A stretch of DNA of 64,000 nucleotides from Streptomyces sp. NBC_00443 (GTDB taxonomy: Bacteria; Actinomycetota; Actinomycetes; Streptomycetales; Streptomycetaceae), in assembly GCF_036014175.1 (NCBI RefSeq), contig NZ_CP107917.1, forward strand, positions 4,402,001-4,466,000, in the 5' to 3' direction. Shown here piece after piece: positions 8,243 to 16,390 of the stretch; positions within the stretch are counted from its first letter, which is position 1, and each line of letters begins with the position of its first letter. The notes beneath the pieces were generated by a model. That model was given only the letters and a program-made list of their open reading frames with translations, had not been told where the DNA came from and made no database searches. The translations under genes were made by a program, and so were the position numbers.

Positions 8243-10200
8243 TGTCCCGCGAGCTCCCCATCGGCCTCACCCCGCCCGACTGGCTCGTGCGCAACCTCCG
8301 GGCCCACCCGGCCCCCGTCAACTGGCCCGCCGTGGTCCGGGCGGCGATCGCGCTGTCCCTGCCCCTGGCCATCGGGCTCGCCGTCGACCGCCCCGGATAC
8401 GGCGCCCTCGCCTCGATGGGCGCCCTCAACGGCGTGATCAGCGACACCGCCTCCGCGTACCGCCTGCGCATCCCCACCATCGCGATCCCGCAGCTCTTCG
8501 GCGCCGTGGGCATCACCCTCGGGGCCCTGGTGTTCGGCCACGGCTGGGTCGCCGTCGCCGCCGTCACCGGCGTCGCGCTGCTGTCCGGGATGATCTCGAC
8601 GATCGGCGCGGTCGCCTCCGTGTCGGGGCTGTTGCTGCTGCTGACGTCGGTGATCGGCGCGGGGCTGCCGCTGCCGGGCGAGTGGTGGATGGCACCGCTG
8701 CTGATGGCCGGCGGCGGGCTGCTCGTCCTGGCTCTGGCGCTGCTCGCCTGGCCGCTGCGGTCGGGGGTTCCGGAGCGGGCCGCGGTGGCGGACACCTACC
8801 GCGCGGTCGCCGAGCTGCTGGAGGTCGGCGGCAGCGACGGCGGCACCCTGGCGTACGACGCCGGCCGGCACGCCGTCACCCAGTCCCTGAACCAGTCCTA
8901 CGACATCATCCTCGCCCACCGCGCCCGCCATCACGGCCGCAGCCCCGAACTCACCCGCTTGCTGGCCCAGTTGAACGCCATCACCCCGGTCGTGGAAGCC
9001 GCGCCCGCCGCCCGCCTCAGCGGCAGCCCCCTCCCGCCCGAGGTCCCGGCGGCGGTACGGCACCTCGCCTCCGCCGTGGAGACCGGCTACACCGGACCGA
9101 TCGGGCTCGAACTGCCCGCGCCGACGACCGAGACCGGCCGCGCCGTCGACCACGCCCTGCGGCACGCCGCCGACGTCGTCGCCAACCCGGACGTCGACCC
9201 CCGCGGCATCGACGACCGCCTGGGCCGCCCGGCCGCCCTGAGCATCCGCGCCGCCCGCGCACTGCGGGGCGTCACGCTCTCCGCCGCCTCCTGGCGCTAC
9301 GGCCTGCGCCTCGCCCTGTGCATCGGGATCGCCCAGGCGCTGGTGTCCCTCATCCCGGTCCCCCGCTCCTACTGGGTCGCGCTGACCATCACCTTCGTCC
9401 TCAAGCCCGACTTCGGCTCCGTCTTCTCGCGCGCGCTGCTGCGCGCCCTCGGCACGGTCGCCGGGCTGGTCATCGCGGCGGCGGTGCTCGCGGAAGTGCC
9501 GCGCGGCTGGTGGGACGTACCGGTGCTGTTCCTGCTCGCACCGCTGATCCCGGCGCTCACCCCGCGCGGGTACGGCTTCCAGACGGCCGCCATCACCCCG
9601 GTGATCCTGCTCCTGTCGGACGTCCTGAACCGCCAGGGCACCGCCCTGCTGCTGCCCCGCCTGGGCGACTCCCTCATGGGGTGCGCGATCGCCCTGATCG
9701 CCGGCTACCTGCTGTGGCCGGAGAGCTGGCACACGCGGGTCGGCGCCCGCCTCGCGGACGCGGTGCAGGACACGGCACGCTACGTGGAGGGCGCGTTCGG
9801 CCCGGACCCCGTGGACCCACCGGCCCGCGCCCGGATGCGCCGCGGCCTCTACCGCACCCTCTCCGCCATCCGCACCGAATTCCAGCGCGCCCTGACCGAA
9901 CCCCCGCCCACCGGCCGCCGGGCAGCCGCCTGGTGGCCCCTGGTCGTCGCAGTGGAACGCATCGTCGACGCGACAACAGCGGCGAGGGTACGCGTGGCCC
10001 ACGGCGCGACTCCACCGTCCACCACCGAGGCGACCCAGGTGGCCCGCCAGCTGAGAGAACTGGCGGAGGGCCTGCGCCGGGCGGAAACCCTGTACGAGGT
10101 CCGCACGGACCTGACCGGCCCGGAGGGCAGCGTCCTGGAGCCACTGCGCCAGGAGGTGGCGGCGGCACGCGCAATCGCCTCACCGCATGGAGGTTCCTGA
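8242..10200 (+). CDS. FUSC/YccS-like membrane protein
   Basis: 652 aa. The layout is typical of the fusaric-acid-resistance-like (FUSC) or aromatic-acid-exporter family: a first set of membrane helices at residues about 30-190 (IALSLPLAIGLAV, VAVAAVTGVALLSG, LLVLALALLAWPL), a cytoplasmic helical part of about 160 residues, then a second set at about 360-510 (LALCIGIAQALVSLIPV, VAGLVIAAAVLAEV, LLPRLGDSLMGCAIALIAGYL). The middle motif PRSYWVALTITFVLKPDFG is characteristic of the family. The C-terminal 150 residues are helical and probably cytoplasmic. A role in export of aromatic or other toxic compounds is inferred from the family only. The start at 8242 is supported by a leaderless -10 box; GTG 8224 and ATG 8233 are alternatives. 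Confidence 0.86.
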   Translation: MSRELPIGLTPPDWLVRNLRAHPAPVNWPAVVRAAIALSLPLAIGLAVDRPGYGALASMGALNGVISDTASAYRLRIPTIAIPQLFGAVGITLGALVFGHGWVAVAAVTGVALLSGMISTIGAVASVSGLLLLLTSVIGAGLPLPGEWWMAPLLMAGGGLLVLALALLAWPLRSGVPERAAVADTYRAVAELLEVGGSDGGTLAYDAGRHAVTQSLNQSYDIILAHRARHHGRSPELTRLLAQLNAITPVVEAAPAARLSGSPLPPEVPAAVRHLASAVETGYTGPIGLELPAPTTETGRAVDHALRHAADVVANPDVDPRGIDDRLGRPAALSIRAARALRGVTLSAASWRYGLRLALCIGIAQALVSLIPVPRSYWVALTITFVLKPDFGSVFSRALLRALGTVAGLVIAAAVLAEVPRGWWDVPVLFLLAPLIPALTPRGYGFQTAAITPVILLLSDVLNRQGTALLLPRLGDSLMGCAIALIAGYLLWPESWHTRVGARLADAVQDTARYVEGAFGPDPVDPPARARMRRGLYRTLSAIRTEFQRALTEPPPTGRRAAAWWPLVVAVERIVDATTAARVRVAHGATPPSTTEATQVARQLRELAEGLRRAETLYEVRTDLTGPEGSVLEPLRQEVAAARAIASPHGGS

Positions 10201-10214
10201 GCGGCGGCCGACCC

Positions 10215-10280
10215 AGGGGCGCGGGGCTGTGTCGATCTGCGGCTCCGCCGCGTGGGCGCGACCAGCCACAACGCACCCGC
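10215..10280. repeat. Interspersed intergenic repeat, copy 1
   Basis: A 66-bp block that recurs at 34691-34756 with about 59 of 66 identical bases. Its core is the palindrome-like GCGGCTCCGCCGC followed by TGGGCGCGACC. Both copies lie just after the stop codon of a plus-strand gene and before the stop of a minus-strand gene, that is, between converging genes. I recall similar elements scattered in other Streptomyces genomes. A role as a bidirectional transcription end or as a REP-like element is possible. The rest of the 200-bp gap shows nothing recognisable. Confidence 0.75.
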
Positions 10281-10400
10281 AGCCGCCCGCAAGGACAAGC
10301 CACCCGAGCTATTGGGCGCACAGCACCCAGCCCAAAGCGGCGCGGCCACCCCGTGCAGGAGGGCGACCGCGCCGTGTGTGGGGGGTGGATCCTGGCCCGA

Positions 10401-11069
10401 CTAGCGGGCAGCGGCCTTGTGCAGCGCCTTGTCCATCGCGGCAGCGAACCCGTTGGCCCACAGCTGCTCCACGCGGGAGCGCTCGTTGGCGTCCGGGTTG
10501 GGGTTCGTGCAGGACGGACCGGGACCGCCGCCCGACATCAGCTCACTGCACGGGCCCTCGTAGTGGTCCGGCAGACCCAGCACGTGCCCGGTCTCGTGCG
10601 CGGTGACGCGAGTCGAGTCGTACTCCTGGTTCTGCGCGTAGTCGAGGAAGATGTACCCGCTGCCGTGACCGTCGGTCGAGGCGTACGAGCCGCGCGGGTC
10701 GTTGCCCTCGCGGTAGGTGAAGTCGGCGTTCGAGCCCTGCTGGAGCTGGACGTTGGACACCGAGCTGTTCCATATCTGGGTGCTGCGGGATATCTGCGCG
10801 CTGAACGTGGGCGCCCCGGAGGCGTCGTAGACGACGGTGACGGCCGCGGCGCTGGGGTTCGCGGCGCGCTTCTCGGCGACGGACTTCAGGACCGCCTCGA
10901 AGAAGGCCCGACTGGCGTCGGACTCCGCGGACTTGGCGACGTAGCCGGCGGTGGCCGGGGTGTGGGCGGATGCCGCCGTGGCCGGGGCTGCCGTGCCCAG
11001 GCCGAGTGCCGCGAGGCTGAGACCGACTGCCGCGGCCGTACGGGCGGACGTGGATGTGGACATACGCAT
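10401..11069 (-). CDS. snpA: Snapalysin, secreted small neutral zinc protease (M7)
   Basis: 222 aa. A signal peptide (TAAAVGLSLAALGLG, cleavage probably after APATAASA) and a short propeptide precede a mature domain with the M7 zinc motif HETGHVLGLPD (residues about 160-170), where two His and one Asp bind zinc and Glu is the base. Two Cys pairs lie nearby (GPCSELM, GPSC). Snapalysin is a secreted protease of Streptomyces that degrades milk protein and other peptides. The gene has an ideal AGGAG ribosome binding site six bases before the ATG. It is divergent from a LysR-type gene, the classic protease/regulator pair (snpA-snpR, mprA-mprR), and shares an operator-bearing gap of 172 bp with it. 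Confidence 0.95.
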   Translation of the reverse strand: MRMSTSTSARTAAAVGLSLAALGLGTAAPATAASAHTPATAGYVAKSAESDASRAFFEAVLKSVAEKRAANPSAAAVTVVYDASGAPTFSAQISRSTQIWNSSVSNVQLQQGSNADFTYREGNDPRGSYASTDGHGSGYIFLDYAQNQEYDSTRVTAHETGHVLGLPDHYEGPCSELMSGGGPGPSCTNPNPDANERSRVEQLWANGFAAAMDKALHKAAAR

Positions 11070-11147
11070 CGATGACTCCTAGGTGGGGGGTGAGTCGTCA
11101 AGGCGAGTGTCGGCGCCTGTGTGGCCGCTGTGATGATGGCAATCGGT

Positions 11148-11164
11148 GATAGCACGGCCCTATC
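11148..11164. promoter_or_regulatory. LysR-type operator (T-N11-A palindrome)
   Basis: GATAG and CTATC are separated by 7 bases, forming a 17-bp inverted repeat that contains T-N11-A, the signature of LysR-family binding sites. It lies midway between the divergent snapalysin and LysR genes. A second short palindrome, CCAATTGG, follows at 11171-11178. The likely ligand is the LysR protein encoded at 11242. Confidence 0.75.
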
Positions 11165-11241
11165 GGGGCCCCAATTGGCGTACATCAGGGGGGATTTGTG
11201 CGGCTGGTGAAACCAGCGGTTCCGCTTTAGTCTCCGAGGGC

Positions 11242-12186
11242 ATGGAGCTCGAGGTGAGACACCTCCGCGCGCTGTGCGCCATAGCCGACACCGGCAGTCT
11301 GCACCGGGCCGCCCGCCAGTTGGGCGTCGCCCAGCCATCGTTGAGCACGCAACTGCGACGGATCGAGCAGGAACTGGGCGGCGCGCTGTTCCTGCGCGCG
11401 CGAACCGGCTGCCGGCCCACGCCGCTGGGCCGGCTGGTCCTGAGCCGGGCCCGTCCGCTGGTGGCCGATATGCGTGCCCTGGTGGCCGAGGCGCGGGCGG
11501 CCGCGGTGGGCGGTCCGGAACTGCGGGTCGGCTCGACCGCGAGCAAGGCCCTGGCGGGCTGGCTGCGCCGGCTGCGCGGCCACGGCCAGGACCCCACCCT
11601 CCACATGAACGTCTCCCCCAACGCCCTGCTGCGCATGGTCGCCGACGGCCAGCTGGACGTCGCCTTCGTGCACGAGGTGGAGGGCTGCCCGCTGCGTATC
11701 CCGCCGGAGCTACGGCTACGCGTGTTGATGGAGCGCGAGCCGCAGTTCGTGTCGTTGCCGACCGACCACCCGGCCGTGGCGAAGTCCGAGGTCGCCCTGC
11801 GTGACCTGGCCGACGACCGCTGGATGGTCGACCCGACGGTCGACGGCGAGTGGGACGCCGTGCAGCGGATGTTCCGCGCGGCCGGCGTCAACCCCCATGT
11901 CCTGCACGGCGACTACTACACGGCCGACGCCCTGGTGGCCACCGGCGAGGTCGTCGCCGTCTGCCAGCCCACCCACGCCGACAGCCCCACGATGGCGGTA
12001 CGGCGCCTGCACGGCGACCCGCTCGGCGTACGGCTCCTCCTCGCGGCCCGTACGGAGACGGACCTCGACGGGGTCTATCCCGCGCTGGAGGAGGCGTACT
12101 GGGAGGCGGCGCGGCAGGCGCCGGCGTACCGGGAGTGGCTGGAACACGACGGTGAGCGGCAGCCGCCGGTCCCAGCCCTCCCGTAA
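11242..12186 (+). CDS. LysR-type regulator of the neighbouring snapalysin gene
   Basis: 314 aa. The N-terminal winged helix (residues 1-60) is complete: LRALCAIADTGSLHRAARQ, then VAQPSLSTQLRRIEQELGG and LFLRARTGCRPTPLG. Residues about 90-290 form the effector-binding domain. Family and context point to activation of the adjacent snapalysin gene and probable self-repression. A TAGTCT box 8 bases before the ATG suggests near-leaderless transcription. An upstream extension of the frame (from 11146) crosses the operator and is rejected. The gene ends 17 bp before the stop of the converging PhoX gene. Confidence 0.93.
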   Translation: MELEVRHLRALCAIADTGSLHRAARQLGVAQPSLSTQLRRIEQELGGALFLRARTGCRPTPLGRLVLSRARPLVADMRALVAEARAAAVGGPELRVGSTASKALAGWLRRLRGHGQDPTLHMNVSPNALLRMVADGQLDVAFVHEVEGCPLRIPPELRLRVLMEREPQFVSLPTDHPAVAKSEVALRDLADDRWMVDPTVDGEWDAVQRMFRAAGVNPHVLHGDYYTADALVATGEVVAVCQPTHADSPTMAVRRLHGDPLGVRLLLAARTETDLDGVYPALEEAYWEAARQAPAYREWLEHDGERQPPVPALP

Positions 12187-12203
12187 TCCGGCGTCCGTGG
12201 GGG

Positions 12204-14279
12204 TCAGACGCCGATGTCGCAGCCGTCCTTGCGCCAGACCGCCACGACCGCCGGGCGGTTGATCTTGCCGGCACCGTCGGGCCAGGCGCTCAGCGGCTTC
12301 TCGGCCGTGGCGCCGTCGATCTCGCCCGGGTGCTGCACGGCGACGAGCACGCGGCGGTCCTGGATGAGCGGACCGCAGGTCTCCGCGCCCTTCGGCACCG
12401 TCAGGAACTGCTTGAGCTCACCGCGCCGGTCACCCCGGGTGGCGACACCGAAGAGGCCGTCGTGCGAGCCGAGCTGCGCGCCGTCGGTGGAGATCCACAG
12501 GTTGCCGTACGAGTCGAAGGCGACGTTGTCCGGGCAGGAGATCGGGGAGACACCGTCCTTCGGGTACCCGGCGAAGTAGGTGGCCGGGTCCTCCGGGTCA
12601 CCTGCGACGAGGAACAGCGACCAGGCGAACCTGGTGCTCTCGGCCCGGTTCCAGCGCTCGGTCAGCTCCAGGATGTGCCCGTGCTTGTTGGCGTTGCGCG
12701 GGTTGGCCTCGTCGGGCTTGGCGTTCGTGCCGATGCCGCGGTTGGTGTTGTTGGTGAGGGCGACGTACACCTTGCCGGTGTGCGGGTTGGGCTCGATGTC
12801 CTCGGGCCGGTCCATCTTCGTGGCGCCGACCTTGTCACCGGCGAGGCGCGTGAAGACGAAGACCTCTTCCGCGCTCATCCCCTCGACGTGCGAGACAGCA
12901 CCCCGGGCGGTCGCGGTGGCCAGCGGAATCCACTCACCGCTGCCGTCGAACTCGCCGTCGGCCGGGAGCTTGCCCGTGCCGTCGATCTCGATGGCCGGGG
13001 AGTCGCCGGTGAGCTTGGCGACGTAGAGCGTGCCCTCGTCGAGCAGCGAGAGGTTGTGCTCCCGCACAGCGCGCGAGCTGCCCTTCTTCATCCGCTTGCT
13101 GCCGACGAACTTGTAGAAGTAGTCGAAGCGCTCGTCGTCACCGGAGTAGACGACCGGACGGCCGTCGTCGGTCAGGCGCACGGTCGCGCCCTCGTGCTTG
13201 AAGCGGCCGAGCGCGGTGTGCTTGCGCGGCTTGGAGTCGGGGTCGTACGGGTCGAGCTCGACGACGTACCCGAAGCGGTGCACCTCGTTCGGCTCCTGCG
13301 CGACGTCGAAGCGCTTGTCGAAACGCTCCCACTTGCGCTCGGTGGTACCGGTGCCGATGCCGTAGCGCTTGTCCGTGGCGCGGGTGGCGTTGCCGAAGTA
13401 CTGGTTGAAGTTCTCCTCGCCGTGCAGCGTGGTGCCCCAGGGGGTGACGCCGCCGGCGCAGTTGTTGAGGGTGCCGAGGGCCTTGCGGCCGGTCGGGTCG
13501 GCGGAGGTCTTCAGCAGGTCGGAGCCGGCGGCGGGGCCGGTGATCCGGAACTCGGTGGTGGCGGTGACGCGCCGGTTGAGCGGGTGGCGGGATACCGGGG
13601 TGAGCTTGCCGGTACGGTGCTCCGCCTCGACGACGACCGCGGACAGACCGTGCGCGGCCCAGGCGATCTCGACCTGCTCCTTGGTCGGGTTGGCGGCGTC
13701 GTAGCCGCGGAACATCAGGATCTCGTCGGTGTACTCATGGTTGGCGACGAGGATCTGGCGGCCGCGCTCGCCGGGGACCGGCAGCAGCGCGAGGAAGTCG
13801 CAGTTGTACCCGAACTGACCGGCCTGGGCCTTCGCGGTCTGCTTCGCCGGGTCGAAGGCGGGCGCACCGCGCAGGATGGGCTCGCCCCAGCGGATGACGA
13901 TGTTCTGCCCGTATCCGTCCGGAATGGTCACGGTGTCGGCGGTGTTCGGCGCGACGGGGTTGAACCGCAGACCGCGGGCACCGCGGCCGAAGGTACCGGT
14001 CCGCTCGGTCGCGGCGGCGGCCTCGGCGGCCTCGGCCTTCGGCGCGGCGACGGTGGCGGAGGCGCCCACGGCGGCGGCCGCGGTGACGACGGCGGCGGCG
14101 CGCAGCGTCGTACGGCGGCTGACGGCCTCGGCGATCACGTCACCGACGTACGGGTTCGTGGTGGTGTTGGGTACCTCGTGGAAACAGGCGTCACCACACC
14201 GGAACCGGCAGGTCAGGGCGGCCCGGCCGCCGGGATGCGAGTCACTGTTCGTTCTGATGATCGGCAGCTGAATACGCAT
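12204..14279 (-). CDS. phoX: PhoX-family (DUF839) secreted alkaline phosphatase
   Basis: 691 aa, ATG 14279 preceded by AGGGGAG. A Tat-type signal includes SRRTTLRAAAVVTAAAAVG (residues about 54-72), preceded by an unusually long N-terminal region of about 50 residues, as in other PhoX proteins. The body has the PhoX pattern: LNNCAGGVTPWGTTLHGEEN, with the conserved Cys and Glu; MDRPEDIEPNP, a calcium/iron ligand region; and CPDNVAFDSYGNLWISTDG. The enzyme hydrolyses phosphate esters outside the cell using Fe and Ca. A PHO box lies upstream at 14358-14379, so induction by phosphate starvation through PhoP is expected. Confidence 0.9.
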   Translation of the reverse strand: MRIQLPIIRTNSDSHPGGRAALTCRFRCGDACFHEVPNTTTNPYVGDVIAEAVSRRTTLRAAAVVTAAAAVGASATVAAPKAEAAEAAAATERTGTFGRGARGLRFNPVAPNTADTVTIPDGYGQNIVIRWGEPILRGAPAFDPAKQTAKAQAGQFGYNCDFLALLPVPGERGRQILVANHEYTDEILMFRGYDAANPTKEQVEIAWAAHGLSAVVVEAEHRTGKLTPVSRHPLNRRVTATTEFRITGPAAGSDLLKTSADPTGRKALGTLNNCAGGVTPWGTTLHGEENFNQYFGNATRATDKRYGIGTGTTERKWERFDKRFDVAQEPNEVHRFGYVVELDPYDPDSKPRKHTALGRFKHEGATVRLTDDGRPVVYSGDDERFDYFYKFVGSKRMKKGSSRAVREHNLSLLDEGTLYVAKLTGDSPAIEIDGTGKLPADGEFDGSGEWIPLATATARGAVSHVEGMSAEEVFVFTRLAGDKVGATKMDRPEDIEPNPHTGKVYVALTNNTNRGIGTNAKPDEANPRNANKHGHILELTERWNRAESTRFAWSLFLVAGDPEDPATYFAGYPKDGVSPISCPDNVAFDSYGNLWISTDGAQLGSHDGLFGVATRGDRRGELKQFLTVPKGAETCGPLIQDRRVLVAVQHPGEIDGATAEKPLSAWPDGAGKINRPAVVAVWRKDGCDIGV

Positions 14280-14357
14280 GGTTTTTTGTACTCCCCTTGC
14301 TTCCCCTTGAGTGCAGCGTGGGGGACGGTAGGGGCACGTTTGTGCGGGAGCGGGGCG

Positions 14358-14379
14358 ACTGCATGAACTGGAGGTGAAT
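14358..14379 (-). promoter_or_regulatory. PHO box upstream of phoX
   Basis: On the minus strand, two 11-bp units stand head to tail: ATTCACCTCCA then GTTCATGCAGT. This matches the Streptomyces PhoP direct-repeat form (GTTCAYYY type). A plausible -10 box, TACCGT (14330-14325, minus strand), follows 27 bp downstream, putting the PHO box just upstream of the -35 position. This fits activation by phosphorylated PhoP. The match is by eye. Confidence 0.75.
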
Positions 14380-14566
14380 CAGAGGTATCCGTACGGGAGT
14401 TGGGCCCGCGCCGCGGAATCGACGCGATGCAGCCCTTGACGTACCTCGACGGACGGAATCCTTCTGTGTCCGCCCCTCCCCAAGATCGCCATCTGGGGCC
14501 GCTAACCTTACGTGTCCGTCCTGGCCAGGGATCAACGGGCATCAACTCACGCGAAGGGTTGCGGAC

Positions 14567-16255
14567 ATGGGCATTCTCACTCTCCTGCGAAACGCATTCG
14601 GACGGTCACGCAAGGAGCGGACCACCGAAGCAGAGGGTGCGACTCCTTCGCCGGAACCGCAGCCGACGGTCCCGTCCCCCTCCCGGCCGGCCACGGCCCA
14701 GGTCCCGGAACCGCGCACGTCGGAGCCGCAGACGCCCGACGAGACGGACGACGAGCACGAGCTGGTCTCGGCCGCTTTCGACAACATCTCGGTGCCGAAC
14801 CCGGCGGGCCCGTCGGAGGAGCAAGCAACCGACGAGACGGCGAAGCCGACGGCCACGGAGCAGCCGGTCCCGGCGAAGCCGACGGCCACGGAGGAGCCGG
14901 TCACGGCCGAGCCGACGGCCACGGCCGAGCCGGTCACGGAGACGCCGGTCACCGAGGAGCCGGTCACGGCCGAGCCGACGGCCACGGAGGAGCCGGTCAC
15001 GGCCGAGCCGACGGCAACGGAGCAGCCGGTCACGGCCGAGCCGACGGCCACGGAGGAGCCGGTCACGGCCGAGCCGACGGCAACGGAGCAGCCGGTCACG
15101 GCCGAGCCGACGGCCACGGAGGAGCCGGTCACGGAGACGCCGGTCACCGAGGAGCCGGTCACGGCCGAGCCGACGGCCACGGAGGAGCCGGTCGCGGAAA
15201 CGCCCGCCACGGCAGAGCCCGCCGCCGAGCCGGCCGAGGCCGAGAAGCCGGTCGCGGAAACCCCGGCCGCCGAAGAGCCTGTACCTGCGGAGGTGACCGA
15301 GGAGCCGGAGGCGGCGTCCGAGCCGGTGGTGGAGGAGCCCGAGGCGAAGGCCGCCGAGACCGCTTCCGAGCCCGTGGCCGCCGAGGCCGAGCCGGAGCCG
15401 GTCTCCGAGGTCACCCCGGCCGCCGAAGAGCCTGTCGCAGCCGCGGCCGCCGACGGCGGGGAAGCCCCACAGGGGCCACTCGCAGCCGACGACGAACCCG
15501 GTACGGGTGGTGCGGGTGGGAACAACGAGGCCGAAGGCGAAGCCGAGGCCGCACCCAAGGCCCCCACGGCCGACGACGAAACCGCCACAGAGCCCGAAGG
15601 CGAAGCCGGGACCCCCGTACCCACAACCCTCCGCACCGCCCACACCACCGCCGCAGCCACCCTCACCAAAACCAACCTCACCGGCACCACAGCGAAGCTC
15701 TACCTCGTGCTGGACCGCTCCGCGAGCATGCGCCCGTACTACAAGGACGGCTCCGCCCAGGCGCTCGCCGAGCAGACCCTCGCCCTCGCCGCCCACCTCG
15801 ACCCCGAGGCCACCGACCCCAAGGTCCACGTCGTCTTCTTCTCCACCGAACTCGACGGCACCGGCGAACTCACCCTCACCGACCACGAGAACAAGATCGA
15901 CGAGCTGCACGCGAGCCTCGGCCGCATGGGCCGCACCAGCTACCACGTCGCGGTCGAGGAAGTCATCGCCCACCACACCAAGACCGCCCCCGGCACCCCC
16001 GCCCTGGTCGTCTTCCAGACCGACGGCGCCCCCGACGCCAAGACCCCGGCCACCCACGCCCTCACCGAGGCAGCGAAGACCCACCCCACCGTGTTCTTCT
16101 CCTTCGTCGCGTTCGGCGACCCGGAGAACAAGGCCTTCGACTATCTCCGCAAGATGAAGCTGGACAACACGTCCTACTTCCTCGCCGGCGAGGACCCGAA
16201 GGAGCTCACGGACGCGGAGATCTACGAGGGCATCCTCGCCGGCTGGCGCCCGTAG
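14567..16255 (+). CDS. VWA-domain (TerF-like) protein with a long Thr/Glu/Pro repeat region
   Basis: 562 aa, ATG 14567 preceded by GAAGGG. The N-terminus (GILTLLRNAFGRSRKE) is a short basic amphipathic segment. Residues about 90-330 are low complexity, with 11-residue repeats of the form AEPTATEEPVT / AEPTATEQPVT, shifting to Ala/Glu-rich sequence. Residues about 355-562 form a von Willebrand factor A domain with the MIDAS start LVLDRSASMRPYYKDG, a later VVFFSTELDG, TSYHVAVEEV (MIDAS Thr) and VVFQTDGAPD. This domain resembles those of tellurium-resistance-associated TerF/TerY proteins. No other ter genes are nearby. The repeat part probably acts as a flexible stalk; cellular location is uncertain because no export signal is seen. 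Confidence 0.85.
   Translation: MGILTLLRNAFGRSRKERTTEAEGATPSPEPQPTVPSPSRPATAQVPEPRTSEPQTPDETDDEHELVSAAFDNISVPNPAGPSEEQATDETAKPTATEQPVPAKPTATEEPVTAEPTATAEPVTETPVTEEPVTAEPTATEEPVTAEPTATEQPVTAEPTATEEPVTAEPTATEQPVTAEPTATEEPVTETPVTEEPVTAEPTATEEPVAETPATAEPAAEPAEAEKPVAETPAAEEPVPAEVTEEPEAASEPVVEEPEAKAAETASEPVAAEAEPEPVSEVTPAAEEPVAAAAADGGEAPQGPLAADDEPGTGGAGGNNEAEGEAEAAPKAPTADDETATEPEGEAGTPVPTTLRTAHTTAAATLTKTNLTGTTAKLYLVLDRSASMRPYYKDGSAQALAEQTLALAAHLDPEATDPKVHVVFFSTELDGTGELTLTDHENKIDELHASLGRMGRTSYHVAVEEVIAHHTKTAPGTPALVVFQTDGAPDAKTPATHALTEAAKTHPTVFFSFVAFGDPENKAFDYLRKMKLDNTSYFLAGEDPKELTDAEIYEGILAGWRP
14850..15195 (+). repeat. Coding minisatellite, 33-bp units
   Basis: Tandem units of 33 bp (11 residues, AEPTATE[E/Q]PVT) alternate two variants to give a 66-bp higher-order period. 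A block containing EPVTETPVTEEPVTAEPTAT appears twice, near 14926 and near 15120, showing an additional longer duplication. Such arrays change copy number by slippage, so length variation between strains is expected. The reading frame is preserved throughout. Confidence 0.85.
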
Positions 16256-16390
16256 CCACCGAAGATCACCCCGAACCCCCTGGCCGCCCCCTTCCCACCC
16301 CTCGAAATGGGAAGCGGGCGGCCCAGCCATGTCGGCTACGATTTCAAGGTTCGCAAAGCAACAAGAAGACCGACCTGGGAGCAGCCCCCG

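Noticed and set aside
16320..16390. T-box riboswitch ahead of the first metG gene
   Set aside because: No T-box consensus or specifier stem could be recognised in the 136-bp gap.
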